NCBI RefSeq assembly: GCF_900114325.1
Contig: NZ_FOSR01000004.1
Coordinates: 35,550-99,549, forward strand
Length of the DNA: 64,000 bases
Direction of reading: 5' to 3'
Source of the DNA: Rhodanobacter glycinis
Lineage (GTDB): Bacteria; Pseudomonadota; Gammaproteobacteria; Xanthomonadales; Rhodanobacteraceae
A model generated the notes under the pieces. The model did no database searches and was not told the origin of the DNA. It saw nothing but the letters and a program-made list of their open reading frames with translations. Below, in pieces: positions 56,046-64,000 of this stretch. The position numbers and the translations under genes were made by a program. The stretch's first letter is position 1; the number at the start of each line of letters is the position of its first letter.

Positions 56046-56461
56046 GCTCACGTCGACTGCTGTCGCTGGCGCTCCCTTGGCTGCTGGTCATCGTGGCGGC
56101 CCTGCTGGCAGCGTGGCTGCGTTTTGACCTGGTGCAACCGCCCGCACTGGCGCACCAGTGCAGCGCCGGCAACGGCCCGGCGTGGTGCCCGTTGCGCACG
56201 CTCGCCGTGCAGGCCTTCCTCAGCTATGCCTATGGCTACGCCGCACTGGCCGCCGCCGTGCTGGCACTGCTGTGGAAACACATCTTCCCCGCATGGCTGG
56301 CCGCTGCCTTGGGCGCATTCGCGTTGATGATGTATTGCCCCGACGCCGGTGCGCTCGCGCTGCTGGTCGGCAGCCTGCGCCTGCTACGGCTGCAGGCGAC
56401 GAACACGGCGCCACTCGGCGAACACCGGCACGGCGATCGCCAGGCACAGCCCCAGCCATAG
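56042..56461 (+). CDS. Small inner-membrane protein coupled to the EEP gene
   Basis: A 139-residue protein with three likely transmembrane helices (about 6-22, 55-75, 85-110) and conserved-looking Cys residues in HQCSAGNGPAWCPLR. The frame starts at a TTG that overlaps the stop of the preceding gene, and no ATG fits. Its last 78 bases overlap the convergent GH17 gene antisense, so the 3' portion is less certain. No family recognised. Confidence 0.6.
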   Translation: MSSRRLLSLALPWLLVIVAALLAAWLRFDLVQPPALAHQCSAGNGPAWCPLRTLAVQAFLSYAYGYAALAAAVLALLWKHIFPAWLAAALGAFALMMYCPDAGALALLVGSLRLLRLQATNTAPLGEHRHGDRQAQPQP

Positions 56462-57964
56462 CCACGCCGCCACGTTCTGCCCGCATTCCTGCACCACGAT
56501 CACCACACCGAGCAGCGGTGCCGCCACGGCGAGAAAGCGCTGTTCCAGCGACGGCATCGGCATGGCACGTTGCAGCAACGCCAATACCGCGTAGCCGATG
56601 CACGGCAGCGCAAACAGGCCCAGCGGGAAGTCGCGGTAGCGCCCGTCGAATACCTGCAGCAATCCGTACAGCGCCAGCGCAAACAGCCAGGTGAAACGCC
56701 AGCCCTGCCACGGCACCGTCGCGAACTCATCGCGATCCAGCCCGGCGGCGATCGCCCGCGCCAGGCGCAAGGCCACCCCCAACGCCAGCACGCAGGCGGC
56801 GATCGAGATCGACCAGTCCCAACCGTTCGTGCAGGCATACATCATCTGCCGCGCCTGCCACGCCAGCGCGGCACCTGCCGCCACGCCCGCCAGCGCTGCG
56901 GCGAGCCAGCCACGTGCGCCGCGGCGCCAGCCAGCCAGCAGCGCGAACAGCAAGCCGCCTGCCGCAGCTGCCAGCCAGCCCAGCCACCAGCGCGGCACTT
57001 CGGTGACCGGGCCTCGCATCGGAAACTTCGGTTTCGCGTGCGCATCGAAGATGCCCCAGTAGCCACCCACGGTGCCTTCCTGGCTCCGTTTCCACGGCTG
57101 GTCGAACGCCTCGATCACGTTGTACGGCATCTTCACCGTGGCCGCGTAGGCAAGGAATTCGCGCAGGTAGCGCGCCTCGTTCACCACGCTGGGCACGGCG
57201 GCCCGGCGCGGGCGACCTTCGCTGGGCCAGCCGGTTTCGCCGATCATCACCCGCTTGCCGGGAAATGCCCGCTGCATCTGCGCATATACCCGGGCGACAT
57301 GGCGCACGGCGTGTTCAGGCGACACCGGCGCGTCTTCCCAGTACGGCAGGATATGGATGGTGAGGTAATCCACCGCCGCGGCCATGTGCGGATAACGCAG
57401 CCAGTTCTCCCAAACGTCGGCGTAACTCACCGGCACCGACGCGGGAATCGCCGCGCGCACTTGTCGTATATCGGCCGTCAGCGCCTTGGGCGAAAGCTCG
57501 CCACGCAGCAACACCTCGTTGCCCACGATCACCCCGCGCAATGCCTGCGGGTGCGCACGCGCGTTGGCGATGCCCTGCGCGATTTCGCGGGCATTCGCCC
57601 TGGCGTCGCGGTCCAGCCAGATGCCCATCAACACCTTCATGCCGTAGCGCTGCGCGATCGCCGGTACCGCCGACAGGCCCTGCCCCTGCGAATACGTGCG
57701 CACGCAATCGAAGCGCTGCGACAACGCGCGCAAGTCCTCATCGATACGGGCCGGGCTGATGAAGGCATGCGGATCGAACGGTGTCTCGCCCGACAACCGG
57801 TATGGCGCATAGGACACGCAGGCGATGCGCGTGGATGGTGCATCCGGCAGATTCACCGGTCGTCCCGCCGACCACCACCACCCCAGGCCGGCCACAGCCG
57901 CCAGCACCAACAGCAGCCAGGCCGGCCAGGTCGATCGTGATGGAAGCGCGGGCGATGATGACAT
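56384..57964 (-). CDS. Membrane-bound glycoside hydrolase family 17-like protein
   Basis: A 526-residue protein with an N-terminal transmembrane helix (about 15-32), a GH17-like TIM-barrel domain (about 45-330) and six or so C-terminal helices. The two catalytic glutamates are visible: Glu150 in VIVGNEVLLRGE (acid/base) and Glu243 in MIGETGWPSEG (nucleophile). GH17 enzymes act on beta-1,3-glucans; bacterial relatives are found in glucan synthesis and transglycosylation (NdvB-type proteins). No glycosyltransferase 2 domain follows the GH17 domain here. It may act on a cell-envelope glucan. Confidence 0.87.
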   Translation of the reverse strand: MSSSPALPSRSTWPAWLLLVLAAVAGLGWWWSAGRPVNLPDAPSTRIACVSYAPYRLSGETPFDPHAFISPARIDEDLRALSQRFDCVRTYSQGQGLSAVPAIAQRYGMKVLMGIWLDRDARANAREIAQGIANARAHPQALRGVIVGNEVLLRGELSPKALTADIRQVRAAIPASVPVSYADVWENWLRYPHMAAAVDYLTIHILPYWEDAPVSPEHAVRHVARVYAQMQRAFPGKRVMIGETGWPSEGRPRRAAVPSVVNEARYLREFLAYAATVKMPYNVIEAFDQPWKRSQEGTVGGYWGIFDAHAKPKFPMRGPVTEVPRWWLGWLAAAAGGLLFALLAGWRRGARGWLAAALAGVAAGAALAWQARQMMYACTNGWDWSISIAACVLALGVALRLARAIAAGLDRDEFATVPWQGWRFTWLFALALYGLLQVFDGRYRDFPLGLFALPCIGYAVLALLQRAMPMPSLEQRFLAVAAPLLGVVIVVQECGQNVAAWLWLGLCLAIAVPVFAEWRRVRRLQP

Positions 57965-58085
57965 GCCGTTCCTTGGTGCGATGCAGGCAGTGACGATGAA
58001 GGCGAGCCAGCTTAACAGTCCGCTTCACGCCGGCCCGATACGGCGCATGAATTACACTCGCCAAGGAATGCATGCAGGAGCTCCC

Positions 58086-60179
58086 ATGTCCCCCCACGTC
58101 CCCGCCCCTCGCCGCTTCCGCCATCGACTGCTCACACTGCTGGGCGGCGTGTTGCTGGCCGGCTCGGCCACCGCGCAGGCGCCCGCCACCGCCACCCTGA
58201 CCGCGCAACGCACCGCGTTCCGCCAGGCCTGGGCTTCCGCCACCCAGCAGGGCGGCAACGGCTGGCGCGCGCTGGCCACGAACCTGCGCGACTATCCGCT
58301 GTACCCGTACCTGCCTGCCGCCGCACTGGAACACGACATCCGGCAGGCTGACCTGCCTACCGTGCAGGCCTACCTGAAGCAGTATCCCGAGCTGATTCCG
58401 GCCCAGGACCTGCGCCGCAACTTCCTCGAAGAACTGGCGCGCCGCAAGGACTGGCAGGGTTTCCGCACGCTGTACCAGCCCGGCATCAACCTCACCCTGA
58501 CCTGCGATGCCCTGCAGGCGAAACTGGCCGACGGCACGGCACTGAATTTCCAGCAGGATCTGGCCGCCCTGTGGCAGCACGCCAGCCTGCCGAACGCCTG
58601 CGATCCGGTGCTGCAGGCCGCCCACGACCAGGGATTGCTTACCGACGCACGGCTGTGGGCGCGCATCGATCGCGCTTTCGATGCCGACAAGGGCGGCACC
58701 GTCGCCGCGCTGGCGGGCTGGCTTCCCGATGACCAGAGGCAGACCGCGCTGAAACTGGCGCAAGCACTGCGCGACCCCGCCGCCGCGGCCACCGCCGCGG
58801 CCCAATGGCCCGACACCGTGCGGCTGCGCCAGGCCGCCGCCACGGCGCTGCAACGGCTGGCCCGGCGCGCACCGGACACGGCCAACACCGACTGGCAAAC
58901 CCTGCAACACCATTTCCACTTCAGCAGCGCCCAGCGCAATGCCATACGCCACGCGGTGGTGCTGTTCCGCGCCACCGATTTCGAACCGGATTCGCTGAGC
59001 CAGCTGATCGCACTGCCGGCCGCGGCCCAAAGCGACGCCACCCGCGAATGGCGCGTGCGCGTGGCGCTGGCACAACAGGACTGGCGCGCAGTGCTGGCTG
59101 GCATCGAAGCGATGCCGGCCGAGCAGCAGAACGACGACGAATGGCGCTACTTCCGTGCTCGCGCCCTGACCGAACTGGGGCATGCGGATACTGCACAACC
59201 GCTGTTCCAGTCGCTGGCCGGACAAGCCACCTATTTCGGCTTCCTGGCAGCCGACCGCATCGGCGCCCCCTACGCCATCTGCCCGCTGCAGCCGACCATC
59301 GACCCGCAACGCGAGCCGGCCCTGCTGGCCATGCCCGGTCTGCAGCGTGCGTTCGAACTGTACGCGGTGGACCTGCCGCGACGGGCCCGCCGCGAATGGT
59401 CGCGCGCGCTGGCCGGTGCCGACGCGGCCACCCGTGCGCTGGCCGCCGACCTCGCCAACCGGCGCGGCTGGTACGACCGCGCGGTGTTCACCTTCAGCCA
59501 CGGCGACATGCTGCACTACTACGACCTGCGCTTCCCGCTGGCGCGCCAGGACGGCCTGGTGGCGCAGGCCGACGAAGCCGGCATCGACCCGGCCTGGGCC
59601 TACGGCATCCTGCGCGCGGAAAGCGCGTGGATGACCGACGCCCACTCCGGCGCCGACGCGCGTGGCCTGATGCAATTGCTGCCCGGCACGGCCGCCAGCG
59701 TCGCCCAACGCAACGGACTGGCCTGGGGCGGCGGCGACACGCTGTACGACCCGGCCGTGAACATTGCACTGGGCACGCGCCACCTGGCCGAACTGGCCAC
59801 GCGTTTCGGCGACGCGCCATGGCTGGCCAGCGCCGCCTACAACGCCGGCTCGGCCAAGGTGAAGCAGTGGCTGGACGCGCGCAGCAGCCTGCCGCCCGAC
59901 GTGTTCGTTGCCACCATCCCGTACAAGGAAACCCGCGAATACGTGGCGCGGGTGATGGCCTTCAGCGTGATCTACGACTGGCGCCTGCACGGCAAGGTGC
60001 TGCCGATGAGCGCGCGCATGCCGGCCTTCGTCGATCCAGCCGCCGGACAGGCGCAGCCCGCCGCACGTCCCACTGCCCACGCCGCACGCAAGGCCGTCGA
60101 CTGCCCGGCCAGCGAGACACCCGCGCCAGCTACTTCCGCGCCGGCCGGCGCGACAAGTGCGCGCCAGGAGCAGCCATGA
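58086..60179 (+). CDS. slt: Soluble lytic murein transglycosylase Slt
   Basis: From ATG 58086 (AGGAG upstream) the protein has 697 residues: a signal peptide (about 1-33, ending in SATAQA), a large superhelical U/L-domain region, and a C-terminal SLT domain. The catalytic Glu is in GILRAESAWMTDAHSGADAR (about 512), followed by GLMQLLPGTA and AAYNAG. Slt cleaves peptidoglycan glycan strands with anhydro-MurNAc formation. A Pro/Ala-rich tail of about 40 residues ends the protein. The next gene starts within its stop codon (ATGA). Confidence 0.94.
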   Translation: MSPHVPAPRRFRHRLLTLLGGVLLAGSATAQAPATATLTAQRTAFRQAWASATQQGGNGWRALATNLRDYPLYPYLPAAALEHDIRQADLPTVQAYLKQYPELIPAQDLRRNFLEELARRKDWQGFRTLYQPGINLTLTCDALQAKLADGTALNFQQDLAALWQHASLPNACDPVLQAAHDQGLLTDARLWARIDRAFDADKGGTVAALAGWLPDDQRQTALKLAQALRDPAAAATAAAQWPDTVRLRQAAATALQRLARRAPDTANTDWQTLQHHFHFSSAQRNAIRHAVVLFRATDFEPDSLSQLIALPAAAQSDATREWRVRVALAQQDWRAVLAGIEAMPAEQQNDDEWRYFRARALTELGHADTAQPLFQSLAGQATYFGFLAADRIGAPYAICPLQPTIDPQREPALLAMPGLQRAFELYAVDLPRRARREWSRALAGADAATRALAADLANRRGWYDRAVFTFSHGDMLHYYDLRFPLARQDGLVAQADEAGIDPAWAYGILRAESAWMTDAHSGADARGLMQLLPGTAASVAQRNGLAWGGGDTLYDPAVNIALGTRHLAELATRFGDAPWLASAAYNAGSAKVKQWLDARSSLPPDVFVATIPYKETREYVARVMAFSVIYDWRLHGKVLPMSARMPAFVDPAAGQAQPAARPTAHAARKAVDCPASETPAPATSAPAGATSARQEQP

Positions 60180-61114
60180 GCGCACAAAACCTTGTCGTCC
60201 TCGGCGGTACCGGCTTCGTCGGCAGCCGCCTGCTGTCGCGACTGTCGACCGACGGCCACCGCATCGCCGTGCTGTCACGCAACCGCGAGCAGCGCCGCGC
60301 GCTGGGCGTGCTGCCCGGCGTGCACGTGCGCAGCGTCGACATCTACGACGACGAGGCCCTGCGCCGCGCACTGGATGGCGCCGACGCGGCCATCAACCTC
60401 GTCGGCATCCTCAACCCGCATGGCGCGCACACGTTCCGTCGCGCGCACGTGGAATTGACCCGTCGCCTGATCGCCGCCTGCAGCGCCGCCGGCGTACCGC
60501 GACTGCACCAGATGAGCTCGCTGAAGGCCGGCCAGGGCCTGTCGCAATACCTCAAGACGCGCGGCGACGCGGAGGCGCTGGTGAAAGCCTCGGCGCTGCA
60601 CTGGACGATCTACCAGCCCAGCGTGATCTTCGGCGAAGGCGACGGCCTGGTCCGCCGCTTCGCCACCTTGCTGCGACGCCTGCCCGTGTTGCCGCTGGCC
60701 CGCGCCAACGCCCGCCTTGCGCCCACCTGGGTCGGCGACGTGGCCGAAGCCATCGCCCGCTGTGTCCACGACGACCACCCGGCCCGCGGCCGCAGCTTCG
60801 AACTGTACGGCCCCGAAGTGCTGACCCTCGGCGAGATCGTGCGCGCCATCCGCGCCACCGCCGGCCTGCGCACTCCGATCATCCCGCTACCCGACGGCCT
60901 CGGCCGCCTGCAGGCGCAACTCGCCGGCCTGCTGCCGGGCACGCCCTTCTCGCTCGACAACTTCCGCAGCCTGCGCACCGACTCCGTCGGCAAGAACGAT
61001 GGCTACGCCATGCTCGGCATCGCACCGCAGCCCTTTACCCCGTGGCTGCCGACGTTGCTTCACGGCCCCGCACGACAGCGCCGGCTGGATGGGGCGCGCA
61101 AGCTGCAACGCTGA
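60176..61114 (+). CDS. NAD(P)-binding complex I NDUFA9-like SDR protein
   Basis: A 312-residue atypical SDR with the dinucleotide loop LGGTGFVGSRL (about 9-19), NLVGIL (about 79-84), the HQMSSLKAG segment, and the late WVGDVAEAIARC (about 183-194). Family members are annotated as complex I NDUFA9 subunit or NmrA-like/ubiquinone-biosynthesis-associated proteins. Its ATG overlaps the slt stop, so the two genes are translationally coupled. Function in bacteria unknown. Confidence 0.85.
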   Translation: MSAQNLVVLGGTGFVGSRLLSRLSTDGHRIAVLSRNREQRRALGVLPGVHVRSVDIYDDEALRRALDGADAAINLVGILNPHGAHTFRRAHVELTRRLIAACSAAGVPRLHQMSSLKAGQGLSQYLKTRGDAEALVKASALHWTIYQPSVIFGEGDGLVRRFATLLRRLPVLPLARANARLAPTWVGDVAEAIARCVHDDHPARGRSFELYGPEVLTLGEIVRAIRATAGLRTPIIPLPDGLGRLQAQLAGLLPGTPFSLDNFRSLRTDSVGKNDGYAMLGIAPQPFTPWLPTLLHGPARQRRLDGARKLQR

Positions 61115-61203
61115 ACGGCCGGACACCCGGCGACAACGCCGGGATACCGCACAAGGTGCCGCCCGTGCACGCAACACCTCGCGCGATACTCAGGCGGAAA
61201 ACG

Positions 61204-61755
61204 TCACCGGCGTGGCGGCGGCACCGGCCGCGGCGCGGGCGGGTTGCTGGCGGGCCGCATGGTTTCATCCATCCTGGGACGCCAGTTCATGCGCGGCGGC
61301 GGCACCGGCCGAGGCCGCCACATGCGCTGACGCAATCCCGCATCGGAATCGCTGACCAGGGCCAACTGATCGCCATCCTTCCAGACCCAGTGCGCGGCCG
61401 AGCCATAGGGTGACGGCAACATCGACACATAGGCGAAATTCACGTCGTAATTGCCGTCCTTGCGCGGTTCGGCGCGCAAGGCCACGCTGACGATCACCTG
61501 GCTGCCCACGGCATGTCCCTTGGCCATCGCCGGCTTGGCAATCCACTCGTCGAGGTTTTCCGCCAGCAGCCGCTGCAACTTCGGCGAAAGCGGGGTCGAG
61601 GGCAACACCTTGGTGACATGCCCCTTGGCATTCACCGCCACCAGCACCGGCATCACCTTGGGCTTGAAGTGCGTAAGCGACATGGACGACGCCACCGCCG
61701 CGCCTCCAGACAGCGCCATGCCCACGCCAGCCAACACCATGCAAAGTCGTTTCAC
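61204..61755 (-). CDS. Secreted protein with TonB-C-like segment and Pro/Arg-rich tail
   Basis: The GTG at 61755 has AGGAGG at ideal spacing and starts a 183-residue protein with a signal peptide (about 1-23). The middle part (VTKVLPSTPLSPKLQRLLAE through VIVSVALRAEP, about 46-95) recalls the C-terminal domain of TonB/energy-transduction proteins. The last 35 residues are rich in Pro and Arg (RPRPVPPPRMNWRPR). Probably periplasmic; function unknown. An upstream ATG at 61857 lacks a site. Confidence 0.7.
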   Translation of the reverse strand: MKRLCMVLAGVGMALSGGAAVASSMSLTHFKPKVMPVLVAVNAKGHVTKVLPSTPLSPKLQRLLAENLDEWIAKPAMAKGHAVGSQVIVSVALRAEPRKDGNYDVNFAYVSMLPSPYGSAAHWVWKDGDQLALVSDSDAGLRQRMWRPRPVPPPRMNWRPRMDETMRPASNPPAPRPVPPPRR

Positions 61756-61920
61756 GGGAACCTCCTGGCTCGGGTCCGGGGAAGCCGCCTCTTCCGATGG
61801 AAACGCGCCGCCATGCGAGTGGCACGCGCCCCGGAACAGCGGGCGCCCTAAGGTCATCCTACTCCTTCTGCGATCGGCTCATGGCCAAGCCGGGCCGGGC
61901 CCGCGTGATGCCAGGCTTTC

Positions 61921-62374
61921 TCAGTCCAGCAACGGCACCAGGTCCGGATCGCTCCTGGCCATGGCACGGCCATAGGCAGGCCGACTGCCGATGCGTTGCA
62001 GATACGCCAGCATGCTCGGGTAGGGCGACAGGTCGACCGGCAGGAATCGACGCATCGTGGTGAGCGAAAAAACGCTCATGACGTCAGCCGCAGCGAATTC
62101 GCTGCCGGCAAGGTAGTCGCTCTGCGCCAGCCGTGCCTCGACCAGCGCCAGCAAGCTGTCCAGGCGATGCTGCACCGATTTTCGCACCGGATGATCTGCG
62201 GCCAGTTCGCAGCGCGCGATCATCATCGAGATGCCGTGCCTTCAGCGACGGTGGCGACAGACGGGTGACCGGATCACGCGTGTATTTTTCCAGCGCATAG
62301 GGAACACCAGGTTCCTCGCACAACCACACGATTCGCTCCGATTGCGAGTGGCCGAGGTGATGGATTTTCAACAT
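61921..62374 (-). pseudogene. Glutathione S-transferase with internal deletion and frame change
   Basis: The N-terminal half (MLKIHHLGHSQSERIVWLCE, starting ATG 62374 with AGGA upstream) is an intact thioredoxin-like GST start up to about residue 43, near 62245. It then runs out of frame. The C-terminal half reads in another frame from about 62226 to the stop at 61921 and contains the GST helical domain (SDYLAGSEFAAADVMSVFSL, then FLPVDLSPYP). Roughly 55 residues of a normal GST, including the end of the N-domain, are missing at the junction. No single frame spans it. Confidence 0.8.
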
Positions 62375-62430
62375 GGCGATGTCCTGAAAGAGAGCGATCG
62401 ACCGAACGGCACCCATCCGGCCAAAGGGCA

Positions 62431-63294
62431 CTATCGGTGCCGGTGCCCGCGGTTCTGTCCGCGGATATCGGTAGGCAGGTAGCCGAAGCGCGCACGAAAG
62501 CGCGCGGAAAAACGCGACGCGGAGGCGTAGCCCGTGGCCAACGCGACGTGCAGCACCGGCGCATCGGTGTTCTCCAGCAGCGCCAGCGCATGCGACATGC
62601 GTACGTCGTGGACCAGCTCGCGAAAGGCCACGCCCTCCGCCGCCAGCTTCCGCCGCAAGGTCGGGACGCTGGTCGCGGTTTCGTGCGCGACCTGCGCCAT
62701 CGACCACTCGGCCGACGGATCCGCCGAAAGCAGGCGGCGCACCCGCTGACCGAGCGAGCATGGCCCCGGCGGCGGAAACCGGAAACCCCGCTCGCCAAGC
62801 CACAGCAGCACTTCCTGCAGGCGGTGAATGGCGACACTCGCCGGCAGGCCCCCAGTCTCGTCCATGCCATCGAAGGCGCGATGGAACGACGCACGAAACG
62901 CCTCATCCAGCGCCGCGTGCCGCGCCACCCGCGGCTGCGACGGTTGGCGCACCACACTCATCGCCGCCAGCAGTTCGGGCTGCCAGCAAATCCACAAGGC
63001 CCGATACGCGCCACTGCGGCCCGGCGTATTGGCAAAATCCACCACCTCGCCTGCCTGCACCGACAAGGCCTCGCCGCCGCGTGCAACACACTCGCCGCCG
63101 GACCAGCGAACGCGCTTGCGCCCGTCCTCGACCAGGATCAGCGACGCCTGTTCGATCACAACGCGATGCGTGGCCAGGTCGGAACGCTGCACGACGTGCC
63201 CGGCTGCGCCCACACCGGGGCGAACCAGCATCGCGCGCGGACCGGCGTCGAGCCGGGTCGTGCGGGTATCGCTGCCTGTCATGCCGGATTCCAT
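62431..63294 (-). CDS. AraC-family transcriptional regulator
   Basis: A 287-residue regulator: a cupin-like N-terminal sensing domain and a C-terminal double helix-turn-helix (about 185-280). The second helix pair shows the AraC signature HVALATGYASASRFSARFRARFGYLP. Related regulators control stress and catabolic genes; the effector is unknown. ATG 63294 or 63282 are both possible starts. It lies six bases after the PEBP-family gene and probably shares its transcript; the broken GST follows downstream. Confidence 0.92.
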   Translation of the reverse strand: MESGMTGSDTRTTRLDAGPRAMLVRPGVGAAGHVVQRSDLATHRVVIEQASLILVEDGRKRVRWSGGECVARGGEALSVQAGEVVDFANTPGRSGAYRALWICWQPELLAAMSVVRQPSQPRVARHAALDEAFRASFHRAFDGMDETGGLPASVAIHRLQEVLLWLGERGFRFPPPGPCSLGQRVRRLLSADPSAEWSMAQVAHETATSVPTLRRKLAAEGVAFRELVHDVRMSHALALLENTDAPVLHVALATGYASASRFSARFRARFGYLPTDIRGQNRGHRHR

Positions 63295-63300
63295 GTCGCC

Positions 63301-63786
63301 TCAAATGCCGTACGTTACCGTGAAGCTGGCCGCGCCGATCGCGTCCATGCGGGTGAAGAACCCCACCAGCGCACCACTCGCATCATCCGGTACCGGCAAC
63401 GTGTCGGCCGCTACCGCGTGCAGGGTGAAGACATACCGGTGCGGTGCCCCGGGCGGCGGTGCGGCACCGGCGTAGCCATGGATGCCGAGGTCCGTGCGTG
63501 TCTGCCGTGCGCCGGCAGGAAGCGGTATCAAGCCGCTCCCTGCACCAGCCGGGAGCTCGGTGGCCTGCGGCGAGATGTCGACCACCACCCAGTGCCAGAA
63601 ACCGGAGCCGGTCGGCGCATCGGGATCGTACATCGTGAGTACCAGGCTCCCAGTACCTTCGGGTACATCTTCCCAGGCCAACCGGGGCGAGCGATTCCCG
63701 CCCTGGTAGCCCGTAGCATCGGATACCTGCGCCAACGGAAGAACACCGCCCTCGTGAAGCTCGTCGCTGAACAATCGGAAAGTCAT
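63301..63786 (-). CDS. YbhB/YbcL-type phosphatidylethanolamine-binding (Raf-kinase-inhibitor-like) protein
   Basis: From ATG 63786 (GAGG upstream) the protein has 161 residues and the PEBP ligand-binding pattern: GNRSPRLAWEDVPEGTGSL, then LTMYDPDAPTGSGFWHWVVV with the conserved DPDAP and HW, and a late PHRYVFTLHAV. Bacterial members are cytoplasmic or periplasmic proteins of unclear role. The frame is open upstream to 63882, but that part lacks family similarity. It lies six bases before the AraC gene on the same strand. Confidence 0.92.
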   Translation of the reverse strand: MTFRLFSDELHEGGVLPLAQVSDATGYQGGNRSPRLAWEDVPEGTGSLVLTMYDPDAPTGSGFWHWVVVDISPQATELPAGAGSGLIPLPAGARQTRTDLGIHGYAGAAPPPGAPHRYVFTLHAVAADTLPVPDDASGALVGFFTRMDAIGAASFTVTYGI

Positions 63787-63878
63787 GCCTGCCTCGCACC
63801 TGTTGGAATGAGGCTTCACTGTGCCACCCGCAACACGTGCACTCGCGCCGAGAGCGCTCGATCTCCGCGCCAATTCGC

Positions 63879-64000
63879 TCACGCTGTTTCGACCTTCAAG
63901 GCCGGCCTCGGGAATTTGTCCACATCCTCGAAAACCATCCTGACCACCGGTGCCCGCAGCGACATCGGCGAAGCCACCTCGGCGCGCTGCACTCGCTGCA
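63879..64000 (-). CDS. Possible C-terminal fragment of a gene cut by the window edge
   Basis: An open frame on the reverse strand ends with TGA at 63879-63881 and gives about 39 residues (including VVRMVFEDVDKFPRPALKV) without internal stop codons up to the window edge. It lies 92 bp upstream of the PEBP gene in the same orientation. The residue composition looks coding, but no family can be named from so short a piece. Confidence 0.35.
   Translation of the reverse strand, partial: QRVQRAEVASPMSLRAPVVRMVFEDVDKFPRPALKVETA

Overview
The window is GC-rich chromosomal DNA of a gammaproteobacterium, most likely order Xanthomonadales and probably family Rhodanobacteraceae (Rhodanobacter, Dyella, Frateuria or Luteibacter type). 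The reasons are the gene content: plant-type glutamate-cysteine ligase, Oar-like TonB-dependent receptors, an RhlB with a long basic tail, a Rho with a long disordered N-terminus, and a three-domain Grx4. The gene neighbourhoods (rhlB / trxA-rho; engB / cytochrome c4-dsbA-nuclease; ftsEX near rpoH) and the intergenic repeats point the same way. No tRNA, rRNA, CRISPR array, prophage or intact transposase was seen. The taxonomic call is inference, because no marker gene could be searched.

Layout. 0-9 kb: tandem intergenic repeats, malic enzyme (maeB), a MATCAP-like DUF1704 zinc peptidase, rsgA, an aminotransferase, an SGNH hydrolase, gene remnants (MipA/OmpV tail, MbcA-like antitoxin domain) and the Grx4 / degenerate A-type carrier / rhodanese fusion. 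9-19 kb is the accessory-looking part. It holds two successive copies of a two-gene module, each a forward TPR-sulfotransferase facing a reverse Oar-like TonB-dependent receptor, each with its own terminator, and with dyads in the receptor upstream regions. 19-29 kb: AMP nucleosidase, DegV, small secreted proteins, an SDR, an orphan ABC ATPase, sppA, a MATE exporter and a DUF3667 protein. 29-34 kb: a DnaA-box palindrome, priA, NDH-2, and rpoH behind a perfect CIRCE operator. 34-49 kb: PiuC-like dioxygenase, ung, a tandem-receiver regulator, ftsEX, rhlB, trxA, rho, a QseBC-like two-component system, gshA and an M3 lipoprotein peptidase. 49-64 kb: bioD, a TMEM175-like channel, free-Met-R-sulfoxide reductase, engB, the cytochrome c4 / two DsbA-like lipoproteins / nuclease operon, a GH17 membrane enzyme, slt, an NDUFA9-like protein, a broken GST, an AraC regulator and a PEBP-family protein.

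How the genes relate. Most of the window is housekeeping: replication restart, transcription termination, RNA decay, cell division, heat shock, redox and thiol homeostasis, and envelope maintenance. Several genes concern thiol or oxidative stress (Grx4 fusion, trxA, gshA, MsrC, DsbA pair), but they are scattered and do not form one system. The best candidate for an undescribed system is the duplicated TPR-sulfotransferase / TonB-receptor module. Next come the rpoH control region (a CIRCE starting near +1 plus a palindrome that fills the -35/-10 spacer) and the DnaA-box palindrome upstream of priA.
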